Part shown: piece after piece, positions 25,527-34,496 of the stretch
How the letters are laid out: every line of letters begins with the position of its first letter
How positions within the stretch are numbered: position 1 is the first letter of the stretch
NCBI RefSeq assembly: GCF_025370875.1
Contig: NZ_JAMXFD010000004.1
Coordinates: 158,935 to 196,676 of the forward strand
Direction of reading: 5' to 3'
From: Laspinema palackyanum D2c
Lineage (GTDB): Bacteria; Cyanobacteriota; Cyanobacteriia; Cyanobacteriales; Laspinemataceae
Length of the DNA stretch: 37,742 bases
The notes under the pieces: generated by a model
Seen by the model: the letters and a program-made list of their open reading frames with translations, nothing else
Database searches by the model: none
Told to the model about the DNA's origin: nothing
Position numbers and translations under genes: made by a program

Positions 25527-26171
25527 TTATGAAGAAATGGAAAGGTTAGGGGGCGCTATCTCCTCACTGGCCCACTTATCAATCTCTTCGAGTAATTTCT
25601 CTAAAGAGACCACACTCAAGACCATGACTAAATACCCGTGAATGGAATTTTCCTTCATCCGAAATCCGGTATAAACCACCATTGCATACCGCATTTCCGC
25701 CTTACCAATGCTCAGAGAATGGAGTAACCCATCCAAGGCTTCTAAATGTAAACGAGGAACGGAAAAGGAGATTTGCATTTGTAACAAATTTCCAAAGACA
25801 CTCAGGCAGGCGTTGAGTAAAATATTGCCAATTTCCGTGAGCACTTCGGCCGCCGAGGCATCGAGGCGATCGCGATGGATATCTTGTTCTGGAGTCACCA
25901 ACTCGGTCAGTTGCACCGCCCCATCATAGTTCAACAATAACAGGGCATTGCCTGAAACCCGTCCGGTAAAAATTTGCTGGACTGTGGCAATTTCACCCTT
26001 GACAAAGGTCCCGAGTTTGGCACTGAGTTCTTCAATCGGGTGAATGGAAACCTGGGGAACCTCTAATAACACCCGATGACCCGTAAGTTCCGAAAGGGCC
26101 GAGGCGGTGCGAGCAAAACCCATATTCAGCAGTTCGCTTAAGGCATCCTGTTGGGTTTCTGTCAGTTTCAT
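25527..26171 (-). CDS. cheC: CheC-family phosphatase of CheY-type receivers
   Basis: A 214-residue CheC-like protein. The family has two pseudo-symmetric active sites of form [D/S]x3Ex2Nx22P. Site 1 is complete: Asp9, Glu13, Asn16 and Pro39 (DALSELLNMG...EVP). In site 2 the Glu, Asn and Pro are conserved with identical spacing (TEIGN...SVP), but the first position is Glu rather than Asp or Ser. The protein should dephosphorylate CheY-P or a similar receiver. Its start overlaps the stop of the CheY-like gene by four bases, strongly indicating translational coupling and that this receiver is its substrate. No cheA, mcp or cheD is in the window, which is unusual for a chemotaxis adaptation protein. 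Confidence 0.92.
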   Translation of the reverse strand: MKLTETQQDALSELLNMGFARTASALSELTGHRVLLEVPQVSIHPIEELSAKLGTFVKGEIATVQQIFTGRVSGNALLLLNYDGAVQLTELVTPEQDIHRDRLDASAAEVLTEIGNILLNACLSVFGNLLQMQISFSVPRLHLEALDGLLHSLSIGKAEMRYAMVVYTGFRMKENSIHGYLVMVLSVVSLEKLLEEIDKWASEEIAPPNLSISS

Positions 26172-26545
26172 CCTACCCCTCCCGGGATCCCTTGGAGGAC
26201 CTGATTGACCATCTCCAGAACCGCATCGGGATTATAGGGTTTAGTCAGATATCCCAATGCTCCGGCTGCCATCACGGAAGCGCGGGTCAGTTCTTGCAGG
26301 TCAGCAGTTGCCATCACGATCCGGGCGCGATCGTCGAAGGCGAGTAATTTTTCCAGCACTTCGGTTCCCTGCATATCTGGCATCGCGATATCCAGTAAGA
26401 CGAGATCGGGTTTCTCTATATAGTAACTCTCAATGCCCATCAATCCATTTTTGGCCTCAATAATCGAGTAGCCTTCGCTCTGGAGGATGCGACGCAGTAT
26501 TCCCCGAGAAAGGGTAGAGTCATCCACAATCAAAATTTTTGCCAT
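26168..26545 (-). CDS. CheY-like single-domain response regulator
   Basis: A 125-residue stand-alone receiver. The acidic pocket Asp8-Asp9 is in KILIVDDS, the phospho-acceptor Asp52 is in LVLLDIAMPDMQG, the switch Thr is in IVMATAD and the Lys in GYLTKPYN. There is no output domain, so it signals by protein contact. The ATG giving MAKILIVDDS is chosen, with AAGGA about nine bases upstream; an in-frame start 11 codons earlier is less likely. It overlaps the following cheC-like gene by four bases, and a hybrid kinase follows that. It probably accepts phosphate from one of the neighbouring kinases (inference). Confidence 0.93.
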   Translation of the reverse strand: MAKILIVDDSTLSRGILRRILQSEGYSIIEAKNGLMGIESYYIEKPDLVLLDIAMPDMQGTEVLEKLLAFDDRARIVMATADLQELTRASVMAAGALGYLTKPYNPDAVLEMVNQVLQGIPGGVG

Positions 26546-26705
26546 TGCCTTGCGTCCTTCTATCGGATTGGCAGTCAAGCTCTAACCCTGAGATTGAGGG
26601 AGCCAGCTTTATCGCGGGTCCGCTTCATTTCGCCCCGAATTTGTTCATGCCCTTATCTTAACTCTGAAGGGGAATGGTGGATAGCCGGATCTTCCAACTC
26701 CTCTT

Positions 26706-29700
26706 TCACAAAGTCGAGGCTAACTGAGCGAGGACTTTCGCTAATTGGGCGGCTTCTACAGGTTTAGGGAGGTGTTTTTGAAAGCCTGCTAGGAGGGATT
26801 GGGCCCGGTCCTCCTCCGAGGCAAATGCCGTCAAGGCGATCGCCGGAATATGACGGTTGCGGTCCGCTTCATACTGGCGGATTTGGTGAATTAAGTGATA
26901 TCCGTCTTCTCCAGGCATTCCAATATCGCTGACTAAAACATCAAATTTGAATTGGTCCATCACGGCGATCGCCTCAGAAACCGAAGTCACCACCTGAACC
27001 CGCACCCCGTAATCCGTCAGCATTGCCTCCATTAAATCCCCGGTATCCGGGTCGTCATCCACCACTAACACCTGCAACCCATCCAGGGCCCAGAGTTGAC
27101 TCGACAATCCCTCTTCTTTAGAGGAAGAAGTCTGGAGAGCTTGCTGTTGTGGCGGTTTGGGCAGAATCGGTAACTGGACAATCAACGTGGCCCCTTGGCC
27201 TTCACCCTCACTCAGCGCTTGGACCTGGCCCCCGTGGAGTTCCACTAAGTGACGGACGATGGTCAATCCTAACCCTAATCCCCCATAAGCGCGAGTCGTA
27301 GAACTATCGGCTTGACGGAATCCATCAAAAATATGGGGCAGAAAGTCTGGATGGATGCCAATTCCCGTATCCTGAACCTGGAGGGTAATATAGGAATCCG
27401 TCTGGGCGATCGCCACGGCAATTTGCCCCCCTGACGGGGTAAACTTGATCGCATTAGACAACAAATTCCAAGCCACTTGCTGCAAGCGATCGCTATCTCC
27501 TGAAATCAAGGCGATCGCTGGGTCAACGTTGAAATCAATCTCAATTCCCTTAGATTCAGCAGTCGGAATCATCGTATCCAGGGCCGCTTCAACAATCGGA
27601 ATTAAATTTAACGGACGCAGTTGTAAGCGAATTTTGCCGCGAATAATCCGAGAAACATCCAGGATATCATCAATCAAACCAACCTGTTGTTTAGCATTGC
27701 GCTCGATAGTTTCCAAGGCTTTCTTCTGCATGGTTTCATTCAGATTGCGAGTCCGCAGCAACTGAGTCCAGCCCAGAATCGAATTGAGGGGGGTGCGAAG
27801 TTCATGGGAAACAATGGATAAAAACTCATCCTTAATTTGATTGGCCTTAACTAATTCTTCCGACTGTTGCTGTTGGAGAATCAAGGCGGCTTCCAGTTCT
27901 CGCTTATGGAAAGCCAGTTCCGAGGCGAGGACTTCTACATCGGAGTTTTGAGAGGTCAACTCCTGCTGTAACAAATCCCGCACTCGTTTAATGGCGATCG
28001 CATTGCCCACCCGCGCCCGCAATTCTTCCACAGAAAAGGGTTTCATCAGATAATCTTGGACCCCTTCACGCAATAACTGCACCCGCAAATCATCATCATC
28101 TTTCGCCGTCAACATGATAATGGAAACATTGGCGAAATCTGGATTACTGCGTAATAAAGACACCAGGCGATCGCCGCCAATTTCGGGCATCATCACATCA
28201 CTCAGGATTAAATCCGGATGCAGAGTGAGTGCCTGTTCCCACCCTTCCTGCCCGTTAAACGCCGTAGCAATTTGATAGTCCCGTCCCAGGATATCGCAGA
28301 CAAAGCGATTCATTTCCCGGTTGTCTTCCACAATTAAAACCAGGGGGCGAGGGTCATTGGCAAGGAGAATCGAGGGAGTGGTCTCGACTTCGAGCTTCAG
28401 TTCCGCGATCGCAGATTCAGCCAACTCCTCCCAGAGGGAAGATTCGGAAGCCGTTTTATGGAGATCTGGGAAAACCTCTAGGGGAAGCTGGACCGTAAAC
28501 ATCGCCCCACCTAGGGGTGCATCCGAGACGGTAATCGTCCCCTGATGAAGTTCGACAAATTCCTTGACAATCGCCAATCCCAACCCTGTCCCGCCAAAGC
28601 GACGGGTACTCCCCCCTTCAATTTGGCTAAACCGCTCAAAGATGGTTTCGCGCAGTTGCGAGGGAACCCCTGGACCACTATCTTGGATGGCGATCGTCAC
28701 CGGATTGTGAGTTCCCTCCCCCCCTTCCAGAGACAGGGAACAGTCAATTTGGCCTCCCGGGGGGGTGAACTTAAACGCATTGGAGAGTAAGTTTAAAACC
28801 ACCCGTTCGATTTTTTGGCGGTCCAATTGGGTCCCCAAGGACTCGGGAGTTTTGATATTGAGGGTAATTTCCCGTTCGAGGGCTAAAGCGTCAAAGTTCG
28901 CTGCCACTTGGCGGATCAGACTCGCCAAGTCCAGGGGAACCGCTGCCAGTTCCATCTTGCCTGCTTCTAGCTTAGAGATATCCAGGAGATCATTAACCTG
29001 TTTGAGCAGCATTCGGGCATTGCGTTCGATTACCAGCAGGTCCCGGCGTTGTTCCTCCAAGAGTTGGCGATCGGCGAGCAACTTCTGAGTCGGGCCTAAA
29101 ATTAAGGCCAGGGGGGTTCGCAATTCGTGACTGACATTGGCAAAAAATTGGCTTTTGAGTTCGTCGAGTTGCTTGAGCTGACGATAAAGGGCTTGTAGTT
29201 CTTGATTGGCGCGTTCCAGATTCAAGCGGCGTTCTTCTGAAATCTGAGCCGAGTCCAATAATTTTAAGGCTCGGGGAATTAACGGGGGTAAAGAAATTGC
29301 CGTCGTCACTGAGGCCAGGGCGGTGAGTAATTTCACATTTCCCGATAACCAGTAGGTGGGATTCCATAAGGTCCAGACTGCGAGAAAATGGGTCATGCTA
29401 CAAGCGATAATAAAAGCCCCAAAGGCCAAAAACATCCAATGGAAGGGGATATTTGGCCGCGCCTTATAAACAAAATAAGCAAGGCTAGTCGAAATGGCGA
29501 CATAGGCGACGGCAATCAGGGTATCTGATGTCACATGAAGCCACACTAACGAGGGCTTCCAGAGATAACAATGGCCGTGGGGAATAAACCCATCCTTTGC
29601 GAAGAGATTCGCCAGCAGGTCGGGCCAGAGCAGGAGAGTTAAGAGGGCTAGGAACCCCACTATACTACTACCTAATAGAATTTTTTGGGGCTGGCTACTG

Positions 29701-29795
29701 TTGGTTGGGGGGGGATTTTTTAATGCTGTTTCCTCAGTTTCTGGACTAAGAGTGGCAAGATTAAGATTAATTTTTTTCATAAGATTTTCAAGCAT
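26706..29795 (-). CDS. ethylene-receptor-like double hybrid histidine kinase
   Basis: A 1029-residue membrane kinase. After a first hydrophobic segment (about 40-60), a three-helix ethylene-binding-type domain spans about 78-185. Asp91 and Tyr98 (SDTLIAVAYVAI) and Cys132/His136 (IIACSMTHFLAVWT) align with ETR1 Asp25, Tyr32 and the copper ligands Cys65/His69, and Ile35 and Ile62 equivalents are kept. Ser stands where ETR1 has Pro36. A coiled coil follows, then HisKA (His223, ANVSHELRTPLAL), HATPase, receiver 1 (Asp533, ILSDVMMPEIGG), a second HisKA (His664, IVSHELRTPLNSI), HATPase, and receiver 2 (Asp957, VSDIGMPGEDG). Two full kinase-receiver sets in one chain are unusual. It is a cousin of Synechocystis SynEtr1. 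Two ATGs (29795, 29780) are possible; neither has a strong ribosome site. Confidence 0.92.
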   Translation of the reverse strand: MLENLMKKINLNLATLSPETEETALKNPPPTNSSQPQKILLGSSIVGFLALLTLLLWPDLLANLFAKDGFIPHGHCYLWKPSLVWLHVTSDTLIAVAYVAISTSLAYFVYKARPNIPFHWMFLAFGAFIIACSMTHFLAVWTLWNPTYWLSGNVKLLTALASVTTAISLPPLIPRALKLLDSAQISEERRLNLERANQELQALYRQLKQLDELKSQFFANVSHELRTPLALILGPTQKLLADRQLLEEQRRDLLVIERNARMLLKQVNDLLDISKLEAGKMELAAVPLDLASLIRQVAANFDALALEREITLNIKTPESLGTQLDRQKIERVVLNLLSNAFKFTPPGGQIDCSLSLEGGEGTHNPVTIAIQDSGPGVPSQLRETIFERFSQIEGGSTRRFGGTGLGLAIVKEFVELHQGTITVSDAPLGGAMFTVQLPLEVFPDLHKTASESSLWEELAESAIAELKLEVETTPSILLANDPRPLVLIVEDNREMNRFVCDILGRDYQIATAFNGQEGWEQALTLHPDLILSDVMMPEIGGDRLVSLLRSNPDFANVSIIMLTAKDDDDLRVQLLREGVQDYLMKPFSVEELRARVGNAIAIKRVRDLLQQELTSQNSDVEVLASELAFHKRELEAALILQQQQSEELVKANQIKDEFLSIVSHELRTPLNSILGWTQLLRTRNLNETMQKKALETIERNAKQQVGLIDDILDVSRIIRGKIRLQLRPLNLIPIVEAALDTMIPTAESKGIEIDFNVDPAIALISGDSDRLQQVAWNLLSNAIKFTPSGGQIAVAIAQTDSYITLQVQDTGIGIHPDFLPHIFDGFRQADSSTTRAYGGLGLGLTIVRHLVELHGGQVQALSEGEGQGATLIVQLPILPKPPQQQALQTSSSKEEGLSSQLWALDGLQVLVVDDDPDTGDLMEAMLTDYGVRVQVVTSVSEAIAVMDQFKFDVLVSDIGMPGEDGYHLIHQIRQYEADRNRHIPAIALTAFASEEDRAQSLLAGFQKHLPKPVEAAQLAKVLAQLASTL

Positions 29796-30020
29796 TAATC
29801 ATTAAAGTCATGAGTTTTTCCACCATCGTTTTTGAGGTTGAAAAAGGTTAAATTCATGAAGTTGGTTACAACCTAAAGAGTCTTCCAGACCCAAAGGGCA
29901 GGGATAGGTTTTAATTTGGAGAAAATCGCCTGACGACGAACGGGTGCTTCCCTAAGTTTAATTCTAGCGTTTAAACCGTCAGAACTTCTGCGTATCAAGA
30001 GGGAATCTGAAATTCTGGGA

Positions 30021-33000
30021 TTAGATTAAGCCTGTTTGTTGGGCAATTTCCGCGAGGGCAGTTGCTAATTTCAAGGGTTCCACAGGTTTAGCAACATGAA
30101 GATGAAATCCGGCTAAAAGGGCCTGTTGACGATCCTCTTCCCGAGCGAAAGCGGTCAAGGCGATCGCCGGAATCGGCTTAGAGTATCCCGCCTCACGCTG
30201 GCGAATTTTGCGGATCAAAACATAGCCGTCTTCATCGGGCATTCCGATATCGGAAATTAAGATATCATGACGCGATCGCTCCGTAGCGGCTAAGGCTTCG
30301 GCAGCCGATAAAACTACCGTCGTCTGGACTCCATATTCCGCTAGGACTTGAGCAATCAACTCTCCCGTATCGCGATCGTCATCCACCACCAGCACCTGTA
30401 AACCGGCGAGGTTCAACGAATGGTTCGCCATTGCTTTCTCGTCCCCAGTCAGGGAATCGGGAGCGGGGTGAGAGTTCTGGGAGACTCCGATGGGGAGTGC
30501 TACGGTAAAGGTTGAGCCAGTCCCTTCTCCCAGGCTGAAGGCAGAGATGGTCCCCCCATGCAGTTCGACGAGGTAGCGCACAATAGTTAAGCCTAGACCG
30601 AGACCCCCGTGGGTGCGGGTGGAGGAACTGTTGGCTTGGCGGAAGCCCTCAAAGACGTGAGGTAGGAAGTCCGGACTAATTCCAATCCCGGTATCCTGAA
30701 CCTGAAATTCTAGGTAATTCCCCACCCGATCGATCGCCACCGTCACCCGTCCATCATTGGGGGTGAATTTTACGGCATTAGAGAGCAGATTCCAGACAAT
30801 TTGATGCAGACGGCTACTATCCCCTAAAATCGGCTGTCCGTAGGAGTTGAACTGGGTATGGATTTCAATCGATTTTGCTTCGGCTGCCGGAGTCAGGGTG
30901 GCGATCGCCTGTTCCACCAGAGTTTCCAGATACAAGGGAACTCGGTTCAGGCGAATTTTTCCGCGAACAATCCGCGAGACATCCAAGATATCGTCAATCA
31001 AAGTCACCTGATGCTTGGCATTGCGTTCGATGGTTTCCAGGGCTTTATTTCGCGTCTCTTCTTTCAGGCTGCGCGCACGGAGTAATTGCGCCCAGCCGAG
31101 AATGGAGTTGAGGGGAGTCCGCAATTCATGAGAGACGATCGCCAAAAATTCATCCTTGAGTCGGTTGGCTTTTTCGGCGCGATCGCGGGCTTGCTGCTGG
31201 GCCTCATAGAGGTTGGCCCGGTCAATGGCAAGTGCGACGCGATCGGCCACCAGTTGCAGCAAATAGACATCTTCTGCCATGAATTCTCGCGGCGACTCGG
31301 TACTGACATGGAGTACCCCAAGCACCCGGTCTTGTAACAGCATCGGTGCACCCATAATCGACTCGATTTTTTTATGTCGGAACAGTGGACTAATAACTTG
31401 AGCATGAGCATTGCGCTCAATCAGCATCGGTTGCCGAGTCTGGGCAATTTTGCCCGCAAACCCTAGCCCGATCGGGACGGGGATACTAGGAGAGAGGGGT
31501 TGCTCTAAATCTAAGCCTTTGGTGGCGGTCACTATTAAGGCCGTTTGGTCCTCATTGGTCAATAAAATAACGGCAGCATCTACTTCTAATACCACCGTGA
31601 GGCGATCGAGCAACTCTTGGAGTAGATCATGGAGAGACAAAGGGGCGATCGCCACATCCACAATCGCTTGTAATCGATGCACCATTGTCGTCGCCCGTTC
31701 GGACAAAATTCGGGCCGCTTTCTCCCGTTCCAACAACTCCATCCGCTCTTGCTGTGCCTGCTTGCGTTCGTGAATATCCGTATTCGTCCCAAACCACTTG
31801 ACAATCTCCCCCTGATGATCACGCATGGGCACTGCTAATCCCAGATGCCAGCGGTAAGCGCCATCGCCACCCCGACGCATCCGCGCTTCAATTTCATAAG
31901 GTTGTCCGTTTTCCAGGCAAACGGTCCACTTTTCGAGACATTCCGCCAAGTCGTCCGGATGCACGATCGGCTCCCATCCCCAGCCTAAAAGTTCCGTCTC
32001 GCTAAAGCCGGTGTACTCACTCCAGCGGTGACTCAGGTAATCTAGGGTCCCATCCGGTAGGGCAGTCCAAACCATTTGCGGAATCGCTTCGCTGAGGAAT
32101 CGATAATACTGCTCACTGGCTTCGGCTTGAGTTCGGGCGGCTTGTTCCAGTTGCAAGAGTTTAATCCGTTCCGCTTCCGCCTCTTTGAGGGGGGTAATAT
32201 CGATCACCGACCCAATGAACCCCAGTAAATTGCCTTCGGGACTCAACCGGGGAACCCCGGTTTCTAGCACCCAGCGATAGGCTCCATCCGCTCGTTGCAA
32301 GCGGTATTCTTGGGTAAAGGATTGGCTGGCTTTCACCGCTTGTTGGTAACTCAAGAGGCACGGGCCCTGGTCCTCGGGATGGATCCGACCCCAATGGTTG
32401 AGGTCCGGGTCCGCTTCCAGTCGCGCGCCAATGAAGTTTAAGCCCCATTTATTTAAAAAGGTCCACCGCCCCTGGCAATCCGCTACCCACAGCAGCACCG
32501 GGGCCGTATCTGCCATATCCCGGAAGCGTTTTTCACTGTCGCGCAGGGCTTCTTCGGCCTGTTTCCGTTGGGTAATATCATAGCGGATGGCTAAATATTG
32601 GAAGGGTTTTCCATGACTATCTAAAAACGGGACGATCGCCGTATCCACCCAATAATAAGTCCCATCTTTGGCCCGATTTTTAATTTCTCCTCGCCACACT
32701 TCCCCGCGAGCAATGGTTGCCCAGAGATTGAGAAAAAATTCTTTAGAATGATAGCCGGAATTGACCAACCGATGGTTTTGTCCAATCAATTCACTTTGGG
32801 AATATTTAGAAATTTCACTAAATTTATCGTTAGCATATTGAATCGTTCCTTTAGCATCCGTCGTCACCACAATTGCTGATTTATCTAAAGCAAATTGGAA
32901 ATCGGATAATTCTTTCAAGGTTTGTTGGAGTTCCGCTTCTGCCCGTTTGCGATCGCTAATGTCCCGCACCGATGCCATCCACACGGAGTGACCCAAATAG

Positions 33001-34127
33001 AGGGTCGGTTGCATAACTGCTTCTAGGATCACCGTTGTCCCATCTTTTTTGATCCCGACCGCTTCCGATGCTCCCTCCTGTGTCCATTGGCCCTCCTTTA
33101 ACATTAACGCTACCGTTTCCTCTGTAAAAATATAGGCTAAAGGCCGTCCGTTTAGTTCGTCCGGGTCATATCCAAATATCTTTTCCAAGGAGGGATTTAC
33201 GGCCATTATGCGATCGCCCTGATAAAATAAAATCCCTTCCACTGTCGATTCAGCGAGGGTTTTAAACCGTTGTTCACTCGCTCTGAGTGCCGCCGAAGCC
33301 TGCTTGCTTTGGGTGATATCTCGGCTAATTTTAGAAAACCCGTAAAGATTCCCCTGATTATCATATAAAGGTGTAATCACTTCATGGACCCAAAAGCGGG
33401 TTCCGTCCTTTCGCAGTCGTTCTCCTTCTTGTTCCCACCGTCCCTGTTCTACCGCCTGTTTCAAGTCTCGTTCCGGTTGACCTTGGGCCACCGCTTCTGG
33501 GGGATAAAAGCAGGAAAAATGTTGGCCAATAATCTCCTGGGGTGCATACCCTTTGAGGCGTTCTGCTCCCGGATTCCAGCTATTTACTCGTCCATCGGGG
33601 GCGAGCATATAAAGTCCATAATCTTCGATGCCCTCTACCAACAACTGAAACTGCTGTTCGCTGCGCCGAAAAGATTCGAGATGTCTTTGAGCAGTTCTGG
33701 CACTTTGGGAACACTGTTGTTTCTTTTGTTGCAATGAACCGATGGCGATCGCGATTGCCGATCCTTCCATTAGAAATAAAATTAACCGGAATGTTTGGCC
33801 CGGACTACTTTCTATCTGGGGATAAAGGGGAGATAAAAATAAGTAACTGCTGACTAATCCGGCCCCAAGGGTGGCTATCAGTCCCGCTTTCTTGCCCCCA
33901 AACCACGCACTGACCATAATCGCCGCAAAATACACCAAAAATGGGCTTTCCCGTAAGATTAAGGGTGCTATGGCGCTTTTAATCGCCGTGGCGAGGGTGA
34001 CACTGACGAGGGCAATGCCCACTGGGTGCAGGAATTGTAGCAATGGTGTTGAATACTGGTTTCTGGGGTAGCAAAGCTGAGGCAGTTTGCTAAATAGACG
34101 CAGGAGGACAGATGGACTTATTTTCAT
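30021..34127 (-). CDS. DUF4118-PASx5-GAF hybrid histidine kinase
   Basis: A 1368-residue sensor. The N-terminus has four hydrophobic segments (about 30-135) with VYFAAIMVSAWFGGKKAGL, the KdpD-like DUF4118 membrane module. Five PAS domains follow (about 155-790; examples LKGYAPQEIIGQ, IFGYDPDELNG, ISKYSQSELIGQ, YTGFSETELLGW), most closed by a PAC motif such as RDITQSKQ. A GAF domain (about 815-970) starts LQAIVDVAIAPLSLHDLLQE. HisKA has His1000 in IVSHELRTPLNSI, then HATPase_c (VQDTGIGISPDF, GGLGLGLTIV) and a receiver with Asp1293 in ISDIGMPDEDG. From HisKA to the end it is closely similar to the second core of the neighbouring ethylene-receptor-like kinase. Ligands are unknown. It starts at ATG without a strong ribosome site. 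Confidence 0.93.
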   Translation of the reverse strand: MKISPSVLLRLFSKLPQLCYPRNQYSTPLLQFLHPVGIALVSVTLATAIKSAIAPLILRESPFLVYFAAIMVSAWFGGKKAGLIATLGAGLVSSYLFLSPLYPQIESSPGQTFRLILFLMEGSAIAIAIGSLQQKKQQCSQSARTAQRHLESFRRSEQQFQLLVEGIEDYGLYMLAPDGRVNSWNPGAERLKGYAPQEIIGQHFSCFYPPEAVAQGQPERDLKQAVEQGRWEQEGERLRKDGTRFWVHEVITPLYDNQGNLYGFSKISRDITQSKQASAALRASEQRFKTLAESTVEGILFYQGDRIMAVNPSLEKIFGYDPDELNGRPLAYIFTEETVALMLKEGQWTQEGASEAVGIKKDGTTVILEAVMQPTLYLGHSVWMASVRDISDRKRAEAELQQTLKELSDFQFALDKSAIVVTTDAKGTIQYANDKFSEISKYSQSELIGQNHRLVNSGYHSKEFFLNLWATIARGEVWRGEIKNRAKDGTYYWVDTAIVPFLDSHGKPFQYLAIRYDITQRKQAEEALRDSEKRFRDMADTAPVLLWVADCQGRWTFLNKWGLNFIGARLEADPDLNHWGRIHPEDQGPCLLSYQQAVKASQSFTQEYRLQRADGAYRWVLETGVPRLSPEGNLLGFIGSVIDITPLKEAEAERIKLLQLEQAARTQAEASEQYYRFLSEAIPQMVWTALPDGTLDYLSHRWSEYTGFSETELLGWGWEPIVHPDDLAECLEKWTVCLENGQPYEIEARMRRGGDGAYRWHLGLAVPMRDHQGEIVKWFGTNTDIHERKQAQQERMELLEREKAARILSERATTMVHRLQAIVDVAIAPLSLHDLLQELLDRLTVVLEVDAAVILLTNEDQTALIVTATKGLDLEQPLSPSIPVPIGLGFAGKIAQTRQPMLIERNAHAQVISPLFRHKKIESIMGAPMLLQDRVLGVLHVSTESPREFMAEDVYLLQLVADRVALAIDRANLYEAQQQARDRAEKANRLKDEFLAIVSHELRTPLNSILGWAQLLRARSLKEETRNKALETIERNAKHQVTLIDDILDVSRIVRGKIRLNRVPLYLETLVEQAIATLTPAAEAKSIEIHTQFNSYGQPILGDSSRLHQIVWNLLSNAVKFTPNDGRVTVAIDRVGNYLEFQVQDTGIGISPDFLPHVFEGFRQANSSSTRTHGGLGLGLTIVRYLVELHGGTISAFSLGEGTGSTFTVALPIGVSQNSHPAPDSLTGDEKAMANHSLNLAGLQVLVVDDDRDTGELIAQVLAEYGVQTTVVLSAAEALAATERSRHDILISDIGMPDEDGYVLIRKIRQREAGYSKPIPAIALTAFAREEDRQQALLAGFHLHVAKPVEPLKLATALAEIAQQTGLI

Positions 34128-34496
34128 TGGGATTTAGAGGAGTCTCGATCTTGGGGATGGCACTTTCAATGCGCGAGCAGGAGAACGTTAAGAAACTGCT
34201 TCATCATAGAGAGAGGTGCTTTTTTCCTTGTTTTGTGCTAACCCCAGGTTCCGATTTAACCTCAGCCTCTTTTTTGTTCTATGCCTACCATTTTAGAATT
34301 TTGACTTAATTTCTGGGGAAACCAACAGATAAAACCCCGTCAACCCGAATTCCCCAAGTAAATATACTTAGCTTGACTCATTCTATTTTCTCCTCAAATT
34401 GTTCTGAAGTCAACTCCACTTGCTCCCGGGGTAAGTTTAATTACATTAGAATCGCAGAATCGCGTCGAGTAGGCATTAATAAATCATTCGAGTGGA
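34128..34496. other. divergent spacer, kinase and aminotransferase
   Basis: This 369-base spacer separates two divergent genes and should contain both promoters. Short forward reading frames are present but lack ribosome sites and recognisable composition. TTGACT at about 34373 with A/T-rich sequence downstream is a weak promoter candidate only. No repeat was noted. Confidence 0.4.

Noticed and set aside
26257-29367. Forward-strand frames inside the kinase block
   Set aside because: All are antisense to kinases and receivers with intact catalytic motifs.
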